DNA of 64,000 nt from Apodemus sylvaticus (GCF_947179515.1 NC_067473.1:124855909-124919908); one strand, 5' to 3'; shown: positions 20,441 through 32,715, counted from the first letter of the stretch. A program made the numbers and translations. Notes: generated from the letters alone by a model not told the origin.

Positions 20441-21206
20441 AAGAACCTTAGTCTTAATGTGTTATAAATTATAAACTTTGACTTATACTCCTTTAAACTT
20501 TAATTATAATCTTTAATAAAATTTTAATGAAAAAAGAAAACTTTAACATTACATATATACATCTGTGTTTATATACTTCCCAATGCAGAAAAACATATAT
20601 ATACAAATCAAGAAATATTGGTTTTTATAGAACACAGGCGCCACTGATCAAAATGAACCCCTTTGCAAAGGACACAATTCCTAAGCACACCTGTTTGGAT
20701 TCTGCAGCAAAGTTGTGACAGGAAAAGGACACTGATTTCCTCCTCCTGAGGAGAGTCTAAAATGCTCATTTAGGAGGTAACAGACATTGCTGGGGAAAGA
20801 GAAGCCAGACAAAAGAACTTCAATTTATCTGATGCTTTTTAAGTTAGTCAAAGGACCTGATAATTATGTCAATTTATAACCAAGAGGTGACAGGAAATCA
20901 CTGTTGGTGCTTCTTCCTGCGTATGGATTATGACGACTTTCACGTAACGTCAAAGACAAATGATAAATCACTTAACAGTTACATACGGGCCCACAGAGGC
21001 CAATTTTCCTCTGAGAACCTTTGACTTCTAAGATAAGTAAAAAGAGGGGAACATGTAACAATTTGAATTGTAGTTTTCCAGCTGGATTTTGACTTGAATT
21101 GCCACAAATATATGAGGAAGTAACTCCTCCACCCTTATAGAAAACAATCTTATTGACAATTGAGAGGCTTTCCTAAGTCAGCTGGGGAACCATATCGAAA
21201 ATGGGA
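20441..21206. other. no gene; repeat-free AT-rich block with CRE-like near-palindrome at 20937-20955
   Basis: AT-rich to 20620, then single-copy sequence. At 20937-20955 ctttcacgtaacgtcaaag matches its own reverse complement at 16 of 19 positions and contains an ACGTCA half-site. TCF/LEF-like CTTTGA/TCAAAG words lie at 20849, 20950 and 21019. Looks like candidate regulatory sequence; untested. Confidence 0.35.
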
Positions 21207-21236
21207 AAAAAAAAAAAAAAACAAACAAAAACAAAT
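21207..21236. repeat. A-rich tract
   Basis: A17 followed by CAAACAAAAACAAA. No SINE body precedes it. Confidence 0.85.
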
Positions 21237-21712
21237 TCCAAAGGCTGTCAATTTCAACAAGGAAACAGAGCAGATAAGAGCATTCCTTACAGCCATCATC
21301 TCTATTTTACAGTACTCTCCAGAGTGGAAAGAATACAGCTTCTCCAGGGCAGGGACATGAATTCTGCCACAGGTTTGTGGAGCAGTGGGCTTCCAGTAGT
21401 TTCCTGACAATGGCTCAGAATTATAGAACCAAATGAAACCTCTGCAGAAAGGCTATGAGGAAAAAAAATATTCTATAATGGCGCCATCTAAGATTTTAAG
21501 AAAAGTTCCAGGAACTCCAAACTTGTACTAAACAGGGTGCTGTCAGCGTCTCTGTGTGCCGGGCTTCACTACAGATTTTCCAAGGCCGTAGTCCTTCATG
21601 TCAACTGCAGCCTTCCTGAAGCCTACGCTCTCGCCACCCTTTGGTCTTCTTCGTTGTGGCTCTCAATGGGCTCAGACACAGGAGAACAGGGCACATGCTG
21701 TCTGAACTTCTT
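21237..21712. other. no gene seen
   Basis: Single-copy; short overlapping frames in several phases carry no recognisable domain. Confidence 0.5.

Positions 21713-21746
<34 letters not shown>
21713..21746. repeat. (GT)n microsatellite
   Basis: About 17 GT units. The valine/cysteine run of the overlapping frame is this repeat. Confidence 0.95.
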
Positions 21747-21749
<3 letters not shown>

Positions 21750-22469
21750 GCTATGACCTAGTGACATAACACCCATGTGAGGTCCTGAAGAAAATCTGTT
21801 ACAGTGAGTGACTGAAGAGGGGAGGAAGCATGGGTGTGCATCTGCTGGGGAGATGCTGTGCCACAGAGGTGTGCTTCGTGGGGGCTGTACACTACTGCAA
21901 AAAAGCCCACCTCATACAGCCAGCTATTCATTTCAGAGAGCGCAAGAAATGGTAACAAAAATAAAAGCCCATGAGGCCAACGAGGCCCCTTTGCACTGCC
22001 TGACCTACCTTGAAAGCATGCTTAAAGGCTTTAGAGTTAATGACGGGGAGAGAAAAAAAAATAAGGCTACAACATCACATTTACCATTTAATGTGCAGGT
22101 TAGTGTGTTTTATGCCAGTAAATTATAGATCGCTCAATGGTAGGCTAGTTATACAACAGATTTATCTCAGTTGCAATTGCTCTAAAGAGCGTGTAACATT
22201 TGGTGAAAGAATTATAGAACCAAAGACTGCTTGTAGCCACAACACACAGATGAGGCTGAGCAAGGCTACATGGTCTAGTGGGTGTGCTTAAAACACACCT
22301 TCCTTTGTACCAGTCAACTGTGTTCATAAAGGAGGATCACTAAATCTGACATTACCCATCAGTGTGGATTTATCTCAGCAATATGGCCACCAACTGTGTG
22401 CCAGGTCAGATTTTCAAAGGTTATGTCTCTCAGTCCCCTCCATGAATCTACACAAATAATTCTGTTCAT
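21747..22469. other. no gene; single-copy sequence
   Basis: No transposon recognised except a MIR-like scrap ('ccaactgtgtgccaggtcag') near 22390. Frames of 93-106 codons at 21808-22291 overlap in different phases and have no motif. Confidence 0.45.
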
Positions 22470-22498
22470 CAAAAAAGAAAGAGAGAAAGAGAGAAAAA

Positions 22499-22582
<84 letters not shown>

Positions 22583-22600
22583 AAAAGAAAAAAAAGGAAA
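22470..22600. repeat. (GAAA)n long purine microsatellite
   Basis: About 130 bp all-purine on the plus strand; the core 22501-22583 is unbroken GAAA. Long homopurine tracts can adopt triplex DNA. Lys/Glu/Arg and Phe/Leu/Ser frames on either strand are artefacts of it. Confidence 0.97.
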
Positions 22601-22665
22601 CCTAAGGGAAGTAACTTATCCAAGTACAGGAGTCCGATGGTAGAGGGGTTGTGAGTCAACATTAG

Positions 22666-22678
22666 AAATCTGAATTTA
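22666..22678 (+). repeat. left target-site duplication of B1
   Basis: aaatctgaattta, repeated at 22840-22852. Confidence 0.85.
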
Positions 22679-22839
22679 TGCTGGGCGGTGGTGGCGCACG
22701 CCTGTAATCCCAGCACTCTGGGAGGCAGAGGCAAGCGGATTTCTGAGTTCGAGGCCAGCCTGGTCTACAGAATGAGTTCCAGGACAGCCAGGGCTACACA
22801 GAGAAACCCTGTCTCGAAAAAAGCCAAATTAAAAAAAAA
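22679..22839 (+). mobile_element. B1 SINE, full-length, young
   Basis: Near-consensus: 'tgctgggcggtggtggcgca', 'tttctgagttcgaggccagc', 'gacagccagggctacacaga', 'gaaaccctgtctcgaaaaaa', an A-rich tail and a 13-bp duplication. One of the least diverged B1 copies here, so a recent L1-mediated insertion. Confidence 0.97.
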
Positions 22840-22959
22840 AAATCTGAATTTAACTAATAATCCCAAAGCCAGGATGATGGAAGTTGTCTAAAGTAATTCC
22901 CAGTACCTTCTCAAATCACTATGATTTTGTTCTTATTTACAAATACTCCTCCCACCCCA

Positions 22960-23090
22960 CACCACCTCAAGACAGGGTTTCTCTGTAAAGCCCTGACTGT
23001 CTATGGGCCAGGCTGGCCTAGAACTTAGAGATCCCTCTGCTTCTTCCTTGAGAACTGAGATTAAAGGCATGCATCACCATAGCCTGGTGA
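22960..23090 (-). mobile_element. B1 SINE, reverse
   Basis: 'caagacagggtttctctgta', 'ggccaggctggcctagaact' and 'actgagattaaaggcatgca', with degenerate head 'tcaccatagcctgg'. Confidence 0.9.
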
Positions 23091-23429
23091 ACACACACTT
23101 CCAAATATGCACGTCAAACATAACAACAAAACCCATCTAAGTCACCAGGGATGTCAGGGCTGGCCCAACCCCCCCGAGCCTGATATGCGAAGGGGCATCT
23201 GGGAACACTGGCCTTCCTGCCTTGCCTCACACTGCTCCCTGGAACTGCTAAGGCCTCTACCAAGAGACTGCTTTCACTGAGCTTAGTGATGGCAAAGGCA
23301 GGCAAGGTCCCTCTGAGCCAGAGGCGCCTTCATCCTCAGCATCAGCACCAGCACCCTCCCATGAGCATCACCCATCACATCACGGCAGCTCCCAATAGAG
23401 TGCTTCCTGACTGGAGGCCAAGCACTGAG
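23091..23429. other. no gene seen
   Basis: GC-moderate single-copy sequence. Short frames on each strand lack domains. Confidence 0.5.
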
Positions 23430-23545
23430 CAGAGCCTCGCAAGGCGTAATATAAGGAAGGTGCTGCTCCCTCTACTCACAAAGGAACAACCTGAGTCTCT
23501 GAGGAGCTAAGTAACAAAGGAGGAAGAAGGACTAACTGAAAGACA
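23430..23545 (-). mobile_element. MIR SINE, reverse
   Basis: 'cctgagtctctgaggagcta' then 'agtaacaaaggagg' is the reverse MIR core ('gaaactgaggctcagagaggttaagtaacttgccc'). Ends are indistinct. Confidence 0.45.
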
Positions 23546-24004
23546 AAGCCTGGGCCCTTTCAGGGAGAAGTCTCTAATTGAGTGGTACATTTACATTTTA
23601 TCTTAGAAACTGGCTTTTACTCCACATCTGTCTCCCTTGCAAAGACAAATTTCTTAGGAGAACTGATGTGACCTCTAGTGTGCCTTTGTAACAAATCAGT
23701 CACTTTAGCCCCATATGTATTATGCATGTGACCATTCCCTTTTTGTACCACAAAAGAATAGGAGGCAGGTGAGGGCTCACACAAAGAGAAAGGGAAAAAC
23801 TGTTACAATGTCTTAATGAATCTGACCCCAGATACAGGAATAGGTTTTCTTAATTTAGATGTTATTCTCCTGTGCCTTCTTCCAGGCCTGGAACAGAGTG
23901 CTTACTGCCTGATGCTTGGTGATTGTGTTACACTTGCCACATCACTCTTACTGTGGCCCACCTATAAAGCAGGCAGAACCGGACCCGTTCTGTAAGGTGT
24001 TCTT
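23546..24004. other. no gene seen
   Basis: Unassigned. A possible MIR remnant near 23915-23985 ('cacctataaagcaggcagaa') is too weak to call. Confidence 0.45.
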
Positions 24005-24345
24005 TAAGTGTGTGTGTATGTGCATGTGTGTCTGTGTATGTGCAGATGCATTCCTATGTATGAATGTACAAGCAAGCATGTAGAGGGAGAAGGCAACTCA
24101 AGCAGTGACGCTGCTCGAGGGCCATCTATCTTGTGTTTAATGAGACAAAGTCACTCACTGAATCTAAAACTCACTAAGCAGACAAGGCCAACCCTGGGAA
24201 TCTGCTAGTCTCTGGTTCACTGAGATTACAAATCTAAACTACTACATCCAGATATCTTTACATGGGTTTCTGGAGATCAAATTCAAGTTCTGTGCTTAAA
24301 AGGCAAGCTCTTTATCCAATGAGCCTCTTCCCCTGGCCCAAGTGA
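24005..24345 (-). mobile_element. B4A-type SINE, reverse
   Basis: GT-rich left end, 'aatgagacaaagtcactcac', 'tgaatctaaaactcactaag', 'atgggtttctggagatcaaa' and the head complement 'tctttatccaatgagcctct'. The full B4A order is preserved although many bases have changed. Confidence 0.75.
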
Positions 24346-24560
24346 GCTTTTTTAATACTTGATTTTTGGTCTACCATTTAATGCTTTTTTTTTTCCCTTT
24401 TAACACAGGTCCTGTGATGCTAAAGTTATGATTGAAGTTTAAATTACTGTGCTTAAGAGATCTATAAAACCAAAATGTTTCTAACCTGTAAGCCCCACTT
24501 ACCAAAGGGCAGATAACTTCTAGAAATGTAGGAATGTTAGGGGCAGTTCCTCATATAAGA
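24346..24560. other. no gene seen
   Basis: AT-rich unique spacer ending at the URR1 target site (atataaga at 24553-24560). Confidence 0.5.
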
Positions 24561-24788
24561 CAGTGGTTCTCTACCTTTCTAATGTTGCAGTCTTTTAATA
24601 CAGTTCCTTGTATTGTGGAGACTCCCAACTATAAAATTATTTTCATTACTAATGTATAACTGTAATTTTGCTACCATTATAAATCATAATGTAATATCTG
24701 TGTTTTCCAATAGTCTTAGGCAACCCCTGTGGAAGACTTATTAAACTGCCCCTCATAGAGGTCATGACCTACACGTTGAGAACCACTG
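24561..24788 (+). mobile_element. URR1 hAT-Charlie MITE-like DNA transposon
   Basis: Starts cagtggttctct and ends gttgagaaccactg, the inverted termini of URR1. The interior has 'taatacagttccttgtattg', 'taactgtaattttgctacca' and 'tcatgacctacacgttgaga'. The 8-bp flanks atataaga / atgtaaaa match at 6 of 8, as expected for an aged hAT duplication. Encodes no transposase, so it must have been moved in trans. Confidence 0.9.
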
Positions 24789-24803
24789 ATGTAAAACAAC
24801 AAG

Positions 24804-24844
24804 CCTCAACTGTGCCTCAACTGTGCCTCAACTATGCCTCAACT
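24804..24844. repeat. 11-bp minisatellite, about 3.7 copies
   Basis: Unit cctcaactgtg repeated at 24804, 24815, 24826 (one change, tat for tgt) and partly at 24837. A very recent local tandem duplication, 15 bp right of URR1. Confidence 0.9.
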
Positions 24845-25189
24845 TCTCAGAATGTTCTTGCACATGTAGGCAGGAGATTCATAGCAGAAAGTATATCAAG
24901 ATGTAAGCTTGCCCCAACTGTATGAAGTCCCTGACTAATATATTTGGTGCCATTCTCTGAGGATTCTGGGTATGGACCTGGCCAGTATCCATTGTCCTGG
25001 CCTGTATTTTATAAAACTTGCTTCAAATTTAGCTCAACAATTATAGTGGTGGTCTTATTCTCACCCAGCTGGATTAACAGTTTCATTATGTTGCCAAGGC
25101 TGTCTCTGAACTCACTATACAGTCTGTCTAAACTCAAAGATGAAATTTAAAACCGAAGCCCTGCTACAACTTTGGGGAAAAGAAAACCT
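24845..25189. other. no gene seen
   Basis: Contains a B1-like scrap near 25080-25110 ('ttatgttgccaaggctgtct'), otherwise unassigned. Confidence 0.45.
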
Positions 25190-25665
25190 AAAAGAAAAAG
25201 AGAAACAAACAACTATACATGATGCTCAATGTCATTCTATATCAGCAAGAATGCAAAAGTGTCACAAAGAGACACTGGTGTATACCCACCAAGGTGACAA
25301 AACATAAGTCTTTCATAAAACTAACAATATTTAATGATTCTGACAAGGAGGTGTGATCTGAACTTGGTTTAGGTGCACAGTAAAAGTTACAGCCACTCTG
25401 GAAGGGTTTTGGCAAGATCTACTACAACTAGATTTATGTCTTTACCTTGACCAGTAATTCTCCTCCAGGTATTGTATTGTGCGGATGTCTCCAATTACAT
25501 AAGAACACATACAGGAAGAGCTAAAAGCTGGAGCCCGGTGAAACCAACAGGAAGGATGATAGTCTAGCCATACAGTGAAAAACTATCCAGTGGGGAAAAA
25601 TGAGACTACTGCTACATTCAAACACATGGATGCATTTCAATAGAGTAACGTTAGTAAAAGATGAC
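25190..25665 (+). mobile_element. L1M LINE, ORF2 3' part
   Basis: 'gatgctcaatgtcattctat' opens like L1 ORF2 'gctcaacatcactaatca'. Then come 'cagccactctggaagggttt', 'acataagaacacatacagga', 'cagtgaaaaactatccagtg' and 'cacatggatgcatttcaata', the order of the ORF2 terminus. All frames are broken. Confidence 0.7.
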
Positions 25666-25668
25666 AGA

Positions 25669-25800
25669 TCTGGGGCTGGCTAGATGCTTCAGCAGAGTTA
25701 AGACACATGCCTGGGAATCTGAAGACCTAAGTCAGTCCTTGGAATACATGGAAGGGGAAAAGAATCAATACATACGAAGCATACAAGGCAACATAAACAC
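25669..25800 (+). mobile_element. B4/B2-family tRNA-derived SINE, decayed
   Basis: 'ctggggctggctagatgctt', 'cagcagagttaagacacatg' and 'gacctaagtcagtccttgga' form a decayed Pol III head. A CA/CG alternating tail follows at 25797-25827. Confidence 0.6.
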
Positions 25801-25827
25801 ACACACATATACACGCGCGCACACACA

Positions 25828-26484
25828 AAAGAGGGCAAGGGAGAAGAGAACAGCAATGTACGTATTACACACTTATATGAAGCTCAAGGAAAACATGTAT
25901 TTATAACATGTGATACAGCATCAGTATCACAGTTACTTCTTAGAAGGAAAGGAAACACTCACAGGTAGAGCTATAAGGGGCCTGTATAATGTGAACAAAT
26001 GTTTTTATCTGGAACCAATGACATAGGTCTGTACGCACAAACAAACAGGTACACATATGTGTTTGTGTGTGTTTGAAAAAAAAAAAAAAAGCAAGGAAAG
26101 GACATGACTGCTCTTAGGTATGGTGGAGGAGGGGGGTTATTATAGCTAAAGAGAGCACAGCCAGAGGCAGACACATCTGGGAAATTCCACAGTGGTCATG
26201 ACCCTGAGCCTTGTGAGCAGAGTGGGAGGGGAAGAGAGAGGAGAACCAGGGGCAGCAGTCAGGAGGCCCAAAAGAGGGACTTAGAGGTCCAGGTAACCAA
26301 AATTGTATAGAAAAGGGCAGCCCAGGCCCTGGGCTGGAGAAGCTTCAGGTAGAGGGCGGAATATGCCAGCTAGGAGGGCCTTGTAACAGACAGGGATTGG
26401 AGGATTCTAGGAGAACCTTGGGCCAGGTCTCTCTGAAATGTTAAGTAGATACCTCAGCCAGAGTTAGTGATCTGGAAGTATAGG
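25828..26484. other. no gene; mixed unassigned sequence
   Basis: Includes an A15 tract at 26076-26090. The part 26270-26480 has a purine-rich, repeat-like character but no family I can name. Confidence 0.45.
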
Positions 26485-26735
26485 ACAGTGGTCAACCTTA
26501 GGTGTCATTCCTTAGGCAATGTACATCTTGTTTTCTAAATCAAGTTCTTTCACTGTCCTGGAACTCTCCACTAAGGTGGCTCTAGGTGGCTGGCCAGCAA
26601 GCCCCAGGGGTCTTCCTGTTTCCATGTCCCCTGCCTTGAGATTATAATCACTTGGTACGCCCAACCTTTTTTATGTGGGTGGTGGGGGTTGGATTCAGGT
26701 GCAGCGCTTTATTTACTGAGCTGTCTTCTCTCTCC
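26485..26735 (-). mobile_element. B4A-type SINE, reverse, near full length
   Basis: 'ggtcaaccttaggtgtcatt' at the left, 'actgtcctggaactctccac', 'ggctggccagcaagccccag', 'gattataatcacttggtacg', 'ttttatgtgggtggtggggg' and 'ttactgagctgtcttctc'. The full reverse B4A order. Confidence 0.85.
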
Positions 26736-26998
26736 CACCCACTTCTCTTTGTGAATGATACAGTCTCTCTACTGTGTCCTGAGAAGGAAGGCAGTGACTC
26801 CCCCTGCAGAATCCTTGAGCCGTGTGAATTTGTACAGGTGTGAAATTCTGGCAGAATGCACAAGGAATAATGTAGGTGTCTATTCTTAGTCATCCTTTGG
26901 TGGATTAGAACTGAGAAGCAAACAAAACTCTCAATGAAACCTCGGGGCCATAGTCCTCAAAAGGAAACATCACCAGTGTAAGCCAGGGTCACTATGAG
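26736..26998. other. no gene seen
   Basis: Unassigned spacer. The short frames crossing it are continuations of the SINE. Confidence 0.5.
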
Positions 26999-27209
26999 TG
27001 TTGGGGTTTTGTCTAAGCTCCACCCCACACCTACCTGGCAATAGCCAGGTATGCCCCGCCCCAGAGATCTGGCCCACTATAAGTGGGGCTACTTGCTCCT
27101 CCTCTCCCTCTTTGCTCTCTGCTCTCCCACACTCTCTCACCTCTCTGCCCCTGGGGCTCTTCCCCCCTCCACGTGGTCATGGCCAGCCTCCACTCTCTCT
27201 CTATTCTCT

Positions 27210-27264
<55 letters not shown>

Positions 27265-27510
27265 CCCCCTCCCTCCCTCCCTCCCTCCCTCTCTCTCTCT
27301 CTACCTCTCTCTACCACTAACTCCCATCCCCTACTCTGAATAAACTCTATTCTATACCATGTCTGTGTGTGTGTGGTCCCTCAGGGGCAGAGGTGCCCAG
27401 GCAAGGGCCCTCCTGGACACCTTCCCCCACGCCGCCTAGCCACACTCACCTAACCCCCTATACTCCCCACTTTAAGCCCTTTCATCTTGGTGCTGAAAGT
27501 CCTTTCAATG
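26999..27510 (+). mobile_element. solo LTR (ERVK-like), TATA and polyadenylation signals intact
   Basis: Begins TGTTGGGG, with 'caatagccaggtatgccccg' and a TATAAG box at 27078-27083 within 'cactataagtggggctact'. A long CT/CCCT-expanded R region covers 27195-27310, AATAAA lies at 27339-27344, and a U5 follows ('tggtccctcaggggcagagg'). The right end is uncertain: the word ctatgag before the LTR recurs at 27544-27550 but not next to a clean CA end. Serine/leucine-rich frames are the CT tract translated. Confidence 0.6.
27193..27313. repeat. (CT)n/(CCCT)n tract inside the LTR
   Basis: Pyrimidine-only expansion of about 120 bp within the LTR's transcribed part. Confidence 0.9.
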
Positions 27511-27567
27511 AGTTCCACTACCAGAAATCTGACAGATTTCATTCTATGAGTGAGTGAGTACATGCGT

Positions 27568-28673
<1,106 letters not shown>

Positions 28674-28812
28674 CTTTTTTTGAAACAGTCTATGCGGTCC
28701 TGGCTGTCTTGGAACTTAGTGCATATACTAGGCTGGCCAAGAAATCAGAGATCCTGCCAGCCTTTGCCTCCCAAAGTGCTGGTATTAAAGGCATACACCA
28801 CTACAAAAGGCT
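28674..28812 (-). mobile_element. B1 SINE, reverse
   Basis: 'gcggtcctggctgtcttgga', 'actaggctggccaagaaatc', 'gcctttgcctcccaaagtgc' and 'ggtattaaaggcatacacca' in reverse order. Confidence 0.9.
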
Positions 28813-30259
28813 TTAATGTCCTCTTCACATAAACCTATAGACAATACGATAGTGCAAGGCATTAATGGGAGTCTATTAGCTCACAGTCACAGGTAGATGG
28901 TTCTTGGCTCCTCCACTGCTTGTCCCTGTGTCTCTTTGGTAAATGATGTGGCATTCCATGTCACACTGACCCACTGGGCTTATTGCAGCTATCTCCTGGA
29001 CGCTTCCTGTCTTCCTTACTACGCAGCAAGCTCTCTGAAAGCAGACTATTTACCCAGCTTCTCTCTAGAGCACCATACTCAGTATGGGCGCATACTTCCA
29101 AAATGGGTAGCACATTCCTCTGCTGGGTACTGCTGTTCTGTAGAAATGTTTCTCAGAGGCGGGGGAAATGAGTAAATAGATAAAGGCTGGATAAATAGAT
29201 ATTCTAATTGAGAAATCAGGGTGGATAGTCACTACTCATTAAGGGTTAATCCTGATAGTTCTTGAATTACAGTTGTACCACCATGGCCAAAATATCTGAA
29301 AGGAACAAAGGACAAATCTCCTTTGGCTCCTAGGTTCGGAGGGTTTTAGTTGGTCACCCAGAGGAAGCATGGCAGAGTGACCAAGTTCAAAGGCGAGGAA
29401 GCATGCAACTGAAGCTATTCCCACGGTATAAACAAACAGCAAAGGACAAGGTCCAGTACAAATGGCTGCCAGGTTGTTTGTTTGTATTATCACATGTTCT
29501 AAGTGTGATTGGCTGGATGGGAAACAGGTGGTATTTGGAAAAACCACTGCTGGACTTCTAATGACAAGATCAGGAAAAAATGTTCCCACGGGCTCTAACA
29601 GTAAACCCAACCTGCCCATAGTAATCTCACAGTGTGGAGAAAGGTATCAAGACAGAACCAAGGTCTTCCTCTCTTTGGAGTGACATTAGCCCTGGAGTCT
29701 GATAAAACTAGCCAATCTAGTTTGTGTTTGCTCCCCTGATTGCCACAGTGTGGGAGCCACAGACTTGTAAGTATCCCAGGTTCAAAATCATGATCATGTT
29801 TAAATTTGGAACTATGAAGAATGGACTAAGAAAAATAAAGAATGAAGAACTCTTTTAGATTGGGTTTCTGATAAATCTGTAATATATATCACCTGGATAA
29901 TACACTATGTCATAATATTTAGAAGGCATTTGGGACACATACTTCCAAAATGAGTAGCAGTTTTTGTCCACTCCCTTTCAAACTGTGTATCTAGTGGAGA
30001 CCCCACTGCTAGAACTGGGCTATTGCTTAAGGCTATATAGTCACTTCAGAGCATCAACCACAGATTATTGAATAGTAGCCCTCGTATTCCAACTGTGTGG
30101 TACTTTTGATGGGATTCTAAGACTACAACCTAATTAGCAGAGAATAATAAAATACAAGCCTATCGAGAAGACAGCTATATTTAATTACTACTTCTTTTTT
30201 CTTCTAAAAAACTCTTTCTCTAGGCACTATGATCCTCTGAATAAGAGTGAATCTCATGG
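28813..30259. other. no gene; 1.4 kb single-copy sequence
   Basis: No repeat recognised. The 126-codon reverse frame at 29239-29619 has no domain signature. Nearly free of simple repeats as well. Confidence 0.5.
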
Positions 30260-30440
30260 AGTAACACAGTACAGAGCTATGACTTAAGAGGTAATGAGAT
30301 TTTGAACAACTTATCTAACCTTAGATGTGGAGAACAATAGCAACCTGTTATATGACCATCACAAGATGTCTACACTACAGTAGAGTGCAGACATGAAGCA
30401 TTCAGCATATGCTTGTAAATATCATTCTATGCATACTTTT
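30260..30440 (+). mobile_element. MIR SINE
   Basis: 'gattttgaacaacttatcta', 'accttagatgtggagaacaa' and 'gaagcattcagcatatgctt' approximate the MIR core and tail. Highly diverged. Confidence 0.45.
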
Positions 30441-30594
30441 TATATTCATCTAGAATTCCATTAGCAAGTCCTTAGAACTTACTAGAAATGATTATTCCTA
30501 ATTTATTTACTAGATAAGAATACAAGCAATTATATACTCATAGTCTAATTAAAAATGCTAGAGTTTTGAATGGGACTTGAGTGCTGGTGTTTCT

Positions 30595-30735
30595 GTCCTA
30601 TTTCACAAAGTAAGAAAGTGAACTTATCAACTTCACCTTCTGACCTATAAGATGCTACCAGAATAATGGAAGTACCTACCTTCAAAGAGTTTTGCAATAA
30701 TGGCAGTGCACACTATAGCTAAAGCACAGCGTGAA
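30595..30735 (+). mobile_element. MIR SINE (second, decayed)
   Basis: 'aacttcaccttctgacctat', 'taatggaagtacctaccttc' and 'gcaataatggcagtgcacac' resemble the MIR 3' half ('ataatagtacctacctcatagggttg'). Confidence 0.4.
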
Positions 30736-31085
30736 CTTGCTATTCTGCAAGAGATTTTCATTTTCACCCTATGCAAGTCTCTCAGGAAAGTCTCTACTTC
30801 ATGATCCAATGAGGTGCTCAGCAAATCTCAGCTCTAGGCACTGATGTAAATAGGGGAAGAGTGATCCACAGATGAAGCATATATATTCACCACCACCACC
30901 CCGAAATAATAATTGGTTAACTCTTTTTGGTATGGGTTGGTTTCCTTTTAAGAATACTTTATCTGGGAGTAATTCCAAATTTAATGAATTCAAAAGGATA
31001 AAAATGATACAAAGATAGTCACATGCCCTGTCCCAGCCTTACCCACTGCTAACATTTCTGCCTACTGGCCTGTTATTCATTCATT

Positions 31086-31088
<3 letters not shown>
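30736..31088. other. no gene seen
   Basis: A small ACC run at 30890-30900; otherwise unassigned. Confidence 0.5.
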
Positions 31089-31149
<61 letters not shown>

Positions 31150-31163
31150 GTCTGTCTCTGTCT
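31089..31163. repeat. (CT)n microsatellite with CTGT interruptions
   Basis: About 28 CT units then CTGT units. Confidence 0.97.
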
Positions 31164-31509
31164 CCCTTTCTGTACAGGCAATACATGCTAAGCTGCTTTT
31201 GATATCTTGAAAAGAACTGGCATTAGTTGTATATTCACCCTGGCCATATACTTCAGTGCATGTTTCTAGACTGAAGTGGAAACCAGTTAATTGTATGTAG
31301 AGGGAGATTAGTAATTTATCTTCCTGAAGATTACTAAAAGATTCATTTACGGTGCTACCCTGCTACCTTCACAAGTTAACTGCCTAATTTTAAATTCAGT
31401 GTGCCATTCATTAATATGACAATTTCATTCATATTATAATTGGAATGGAATAATAGACATTTTCTAGTCTAAATTTAATAAAATCACATTAAACAGTTTA
31501 TTTTCACCT
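31164..31509. other. no gene; AT-rich single-copy block
   Basis: Many ATTA/TAAT words (31395-31500: 'cattcattaatatgacaatt', 'tatataattgg'-like). No repeat recognised. Possible conserved non-coding DNA. Confidence 0.35.
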
Positions 31510-31718
31510 CAGAGTCTGTGTGTGTTTGTGTGTGTATAGTGTGTGTGTGCATGTGTGTGTGTGTGTGTGTGGGTGCAGACAGTCATGTGCCATGCTGTGC
31601 ATGAAGAGGTCAAAGGAAAACTTTCAGAAGTTTTTCCTTCCAATATTGCAGGATTCAAGACAGGTCACCAGGCTTTCCTTAAAAGGCCCTTCATTTGCTG
31701 AGCCTTCTTGCCAGCTCA
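31510..31718 (-). mobile_element. B4A-related SINE, reverse
   Basis: GT-rich left end, 'atgaagaggtcaaaggaaaa', 'cttccaatattgcaggattc', 'aagacaggtcaccaggcttt' and 'tttgctgagccttcttgcca', the tRNA-head complement. Confidence 0.7.
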
Positions 31719-32542
31719 ACAATTTCTAAAACTGTGTGCTGAAATCCATAAAGGGTCCTAGAACTGAATGTGGGGGATATGAAATGTTTGGCAATAGTAA
31801 AAGGATTCTGAATGTGCAATGGCCAACAGTTAGACTTTGCCATGTAATGAGTCTGAGGTATTTCTGTTGGTCAGTGTCCTCACACTGTTCAATCTGACTT
31901 TACTTTCTTGTCCTGAACACACAAGGGTGACTTTGCCCTGAGCATGCTGTCCCCGTGTGACATCAGCAACACCATCTACAGGATCTAGGTGCAGCTCTGA
32001 GATGCTGTAGTTAGTAAATTACAGCACTTGTACTGTTCAGGTGAAGCCTTCTGCTCTCATAGGAATATAACTTAGCTATGCAAAACAAAAGCCTTTAAAT
32101 TTTTCCCTACTGTCATTCCTGAGCATGTTATCAAATTGGCTTATCTTTGGATGATACTGTATTAAATTGTTTGATTTTTAAAATTGCTGTCTGAGCTGCT
32201 GACTTGAATTTCATTAAAAAAAAGAAAATGGTTCAGTGAATTTGGGTTTGCAATAAGCTGAGAGTTTCCAAACTTTCTGAAATGGCTGTGAATGTGCTTC
32301 CTGCTGTTGGGTGCTATTCGCTTGTGTGAAACAGCATTCCAGGACTCGCCTCCGTAACGCCAAGCTACGGCTCAATTCCCAAAGATACTGAAGAGCTCTA
32401 TGTCCTACACTGTCGAATATTCAGCAAAGCTTTAGTCCATTAGGTGGATAAGCACAAGCATATCCATCTTGTTTAGGCAAGTTTGCTTCCATCTTTAGTA
32501 AATCGACAGTAAACCAAATAGCTGCTTTAAAATAAGTTTCTT
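31719..32542. other. no gene; repeat-free block
   Basis: No transposon recognised over 0.8 kb. 'cgcctccgtaacgccaagct' near 32347 is a local CpG-containing segment in otherwise AT-rich DNA. No exon-like frame. Confidence 0.4.
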
Positions 32543-32715
32543 TAGCTGGGCAGTGGTGGCTCACACCTTTAATCCCAGCACTTGGGAGACAGAGGGAGGC
32601 AGATCACTGTGAGTTTAAGACCAGTCTGGTCTACAGAATAGACCTGGACTTAAACTGCTACACTGGACTGCTAAAGCTGCTACACTGAGAAACCGTGTCT
32701 TAACCTACACCTCAC
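32543..32715 (+). mobile_element. B1 SINE with internal short duplication
   Basis: 'agctgggcagtggtggctca', 'ggaggcagatcactgtgagt' and 'aagaccagtctggtctacag', then an insert in which gctacactg occurs twice (about 32658 and 32680) before 'gagaaaccgtgtcttaacc'. Confidence 0.9.

Noticed and set aside
22414..22734. Lys/Glu-rich and Phe/Leu-rich frames
   Set aside because: Direct translation of the GAAA microsatellite and the adjoining B1.
29239..29619. 126-codon reverse frame resembling a membrane protein
   Set aside because: Hydrophobic runs are short and irregular, with no family recognised and no exon signals.
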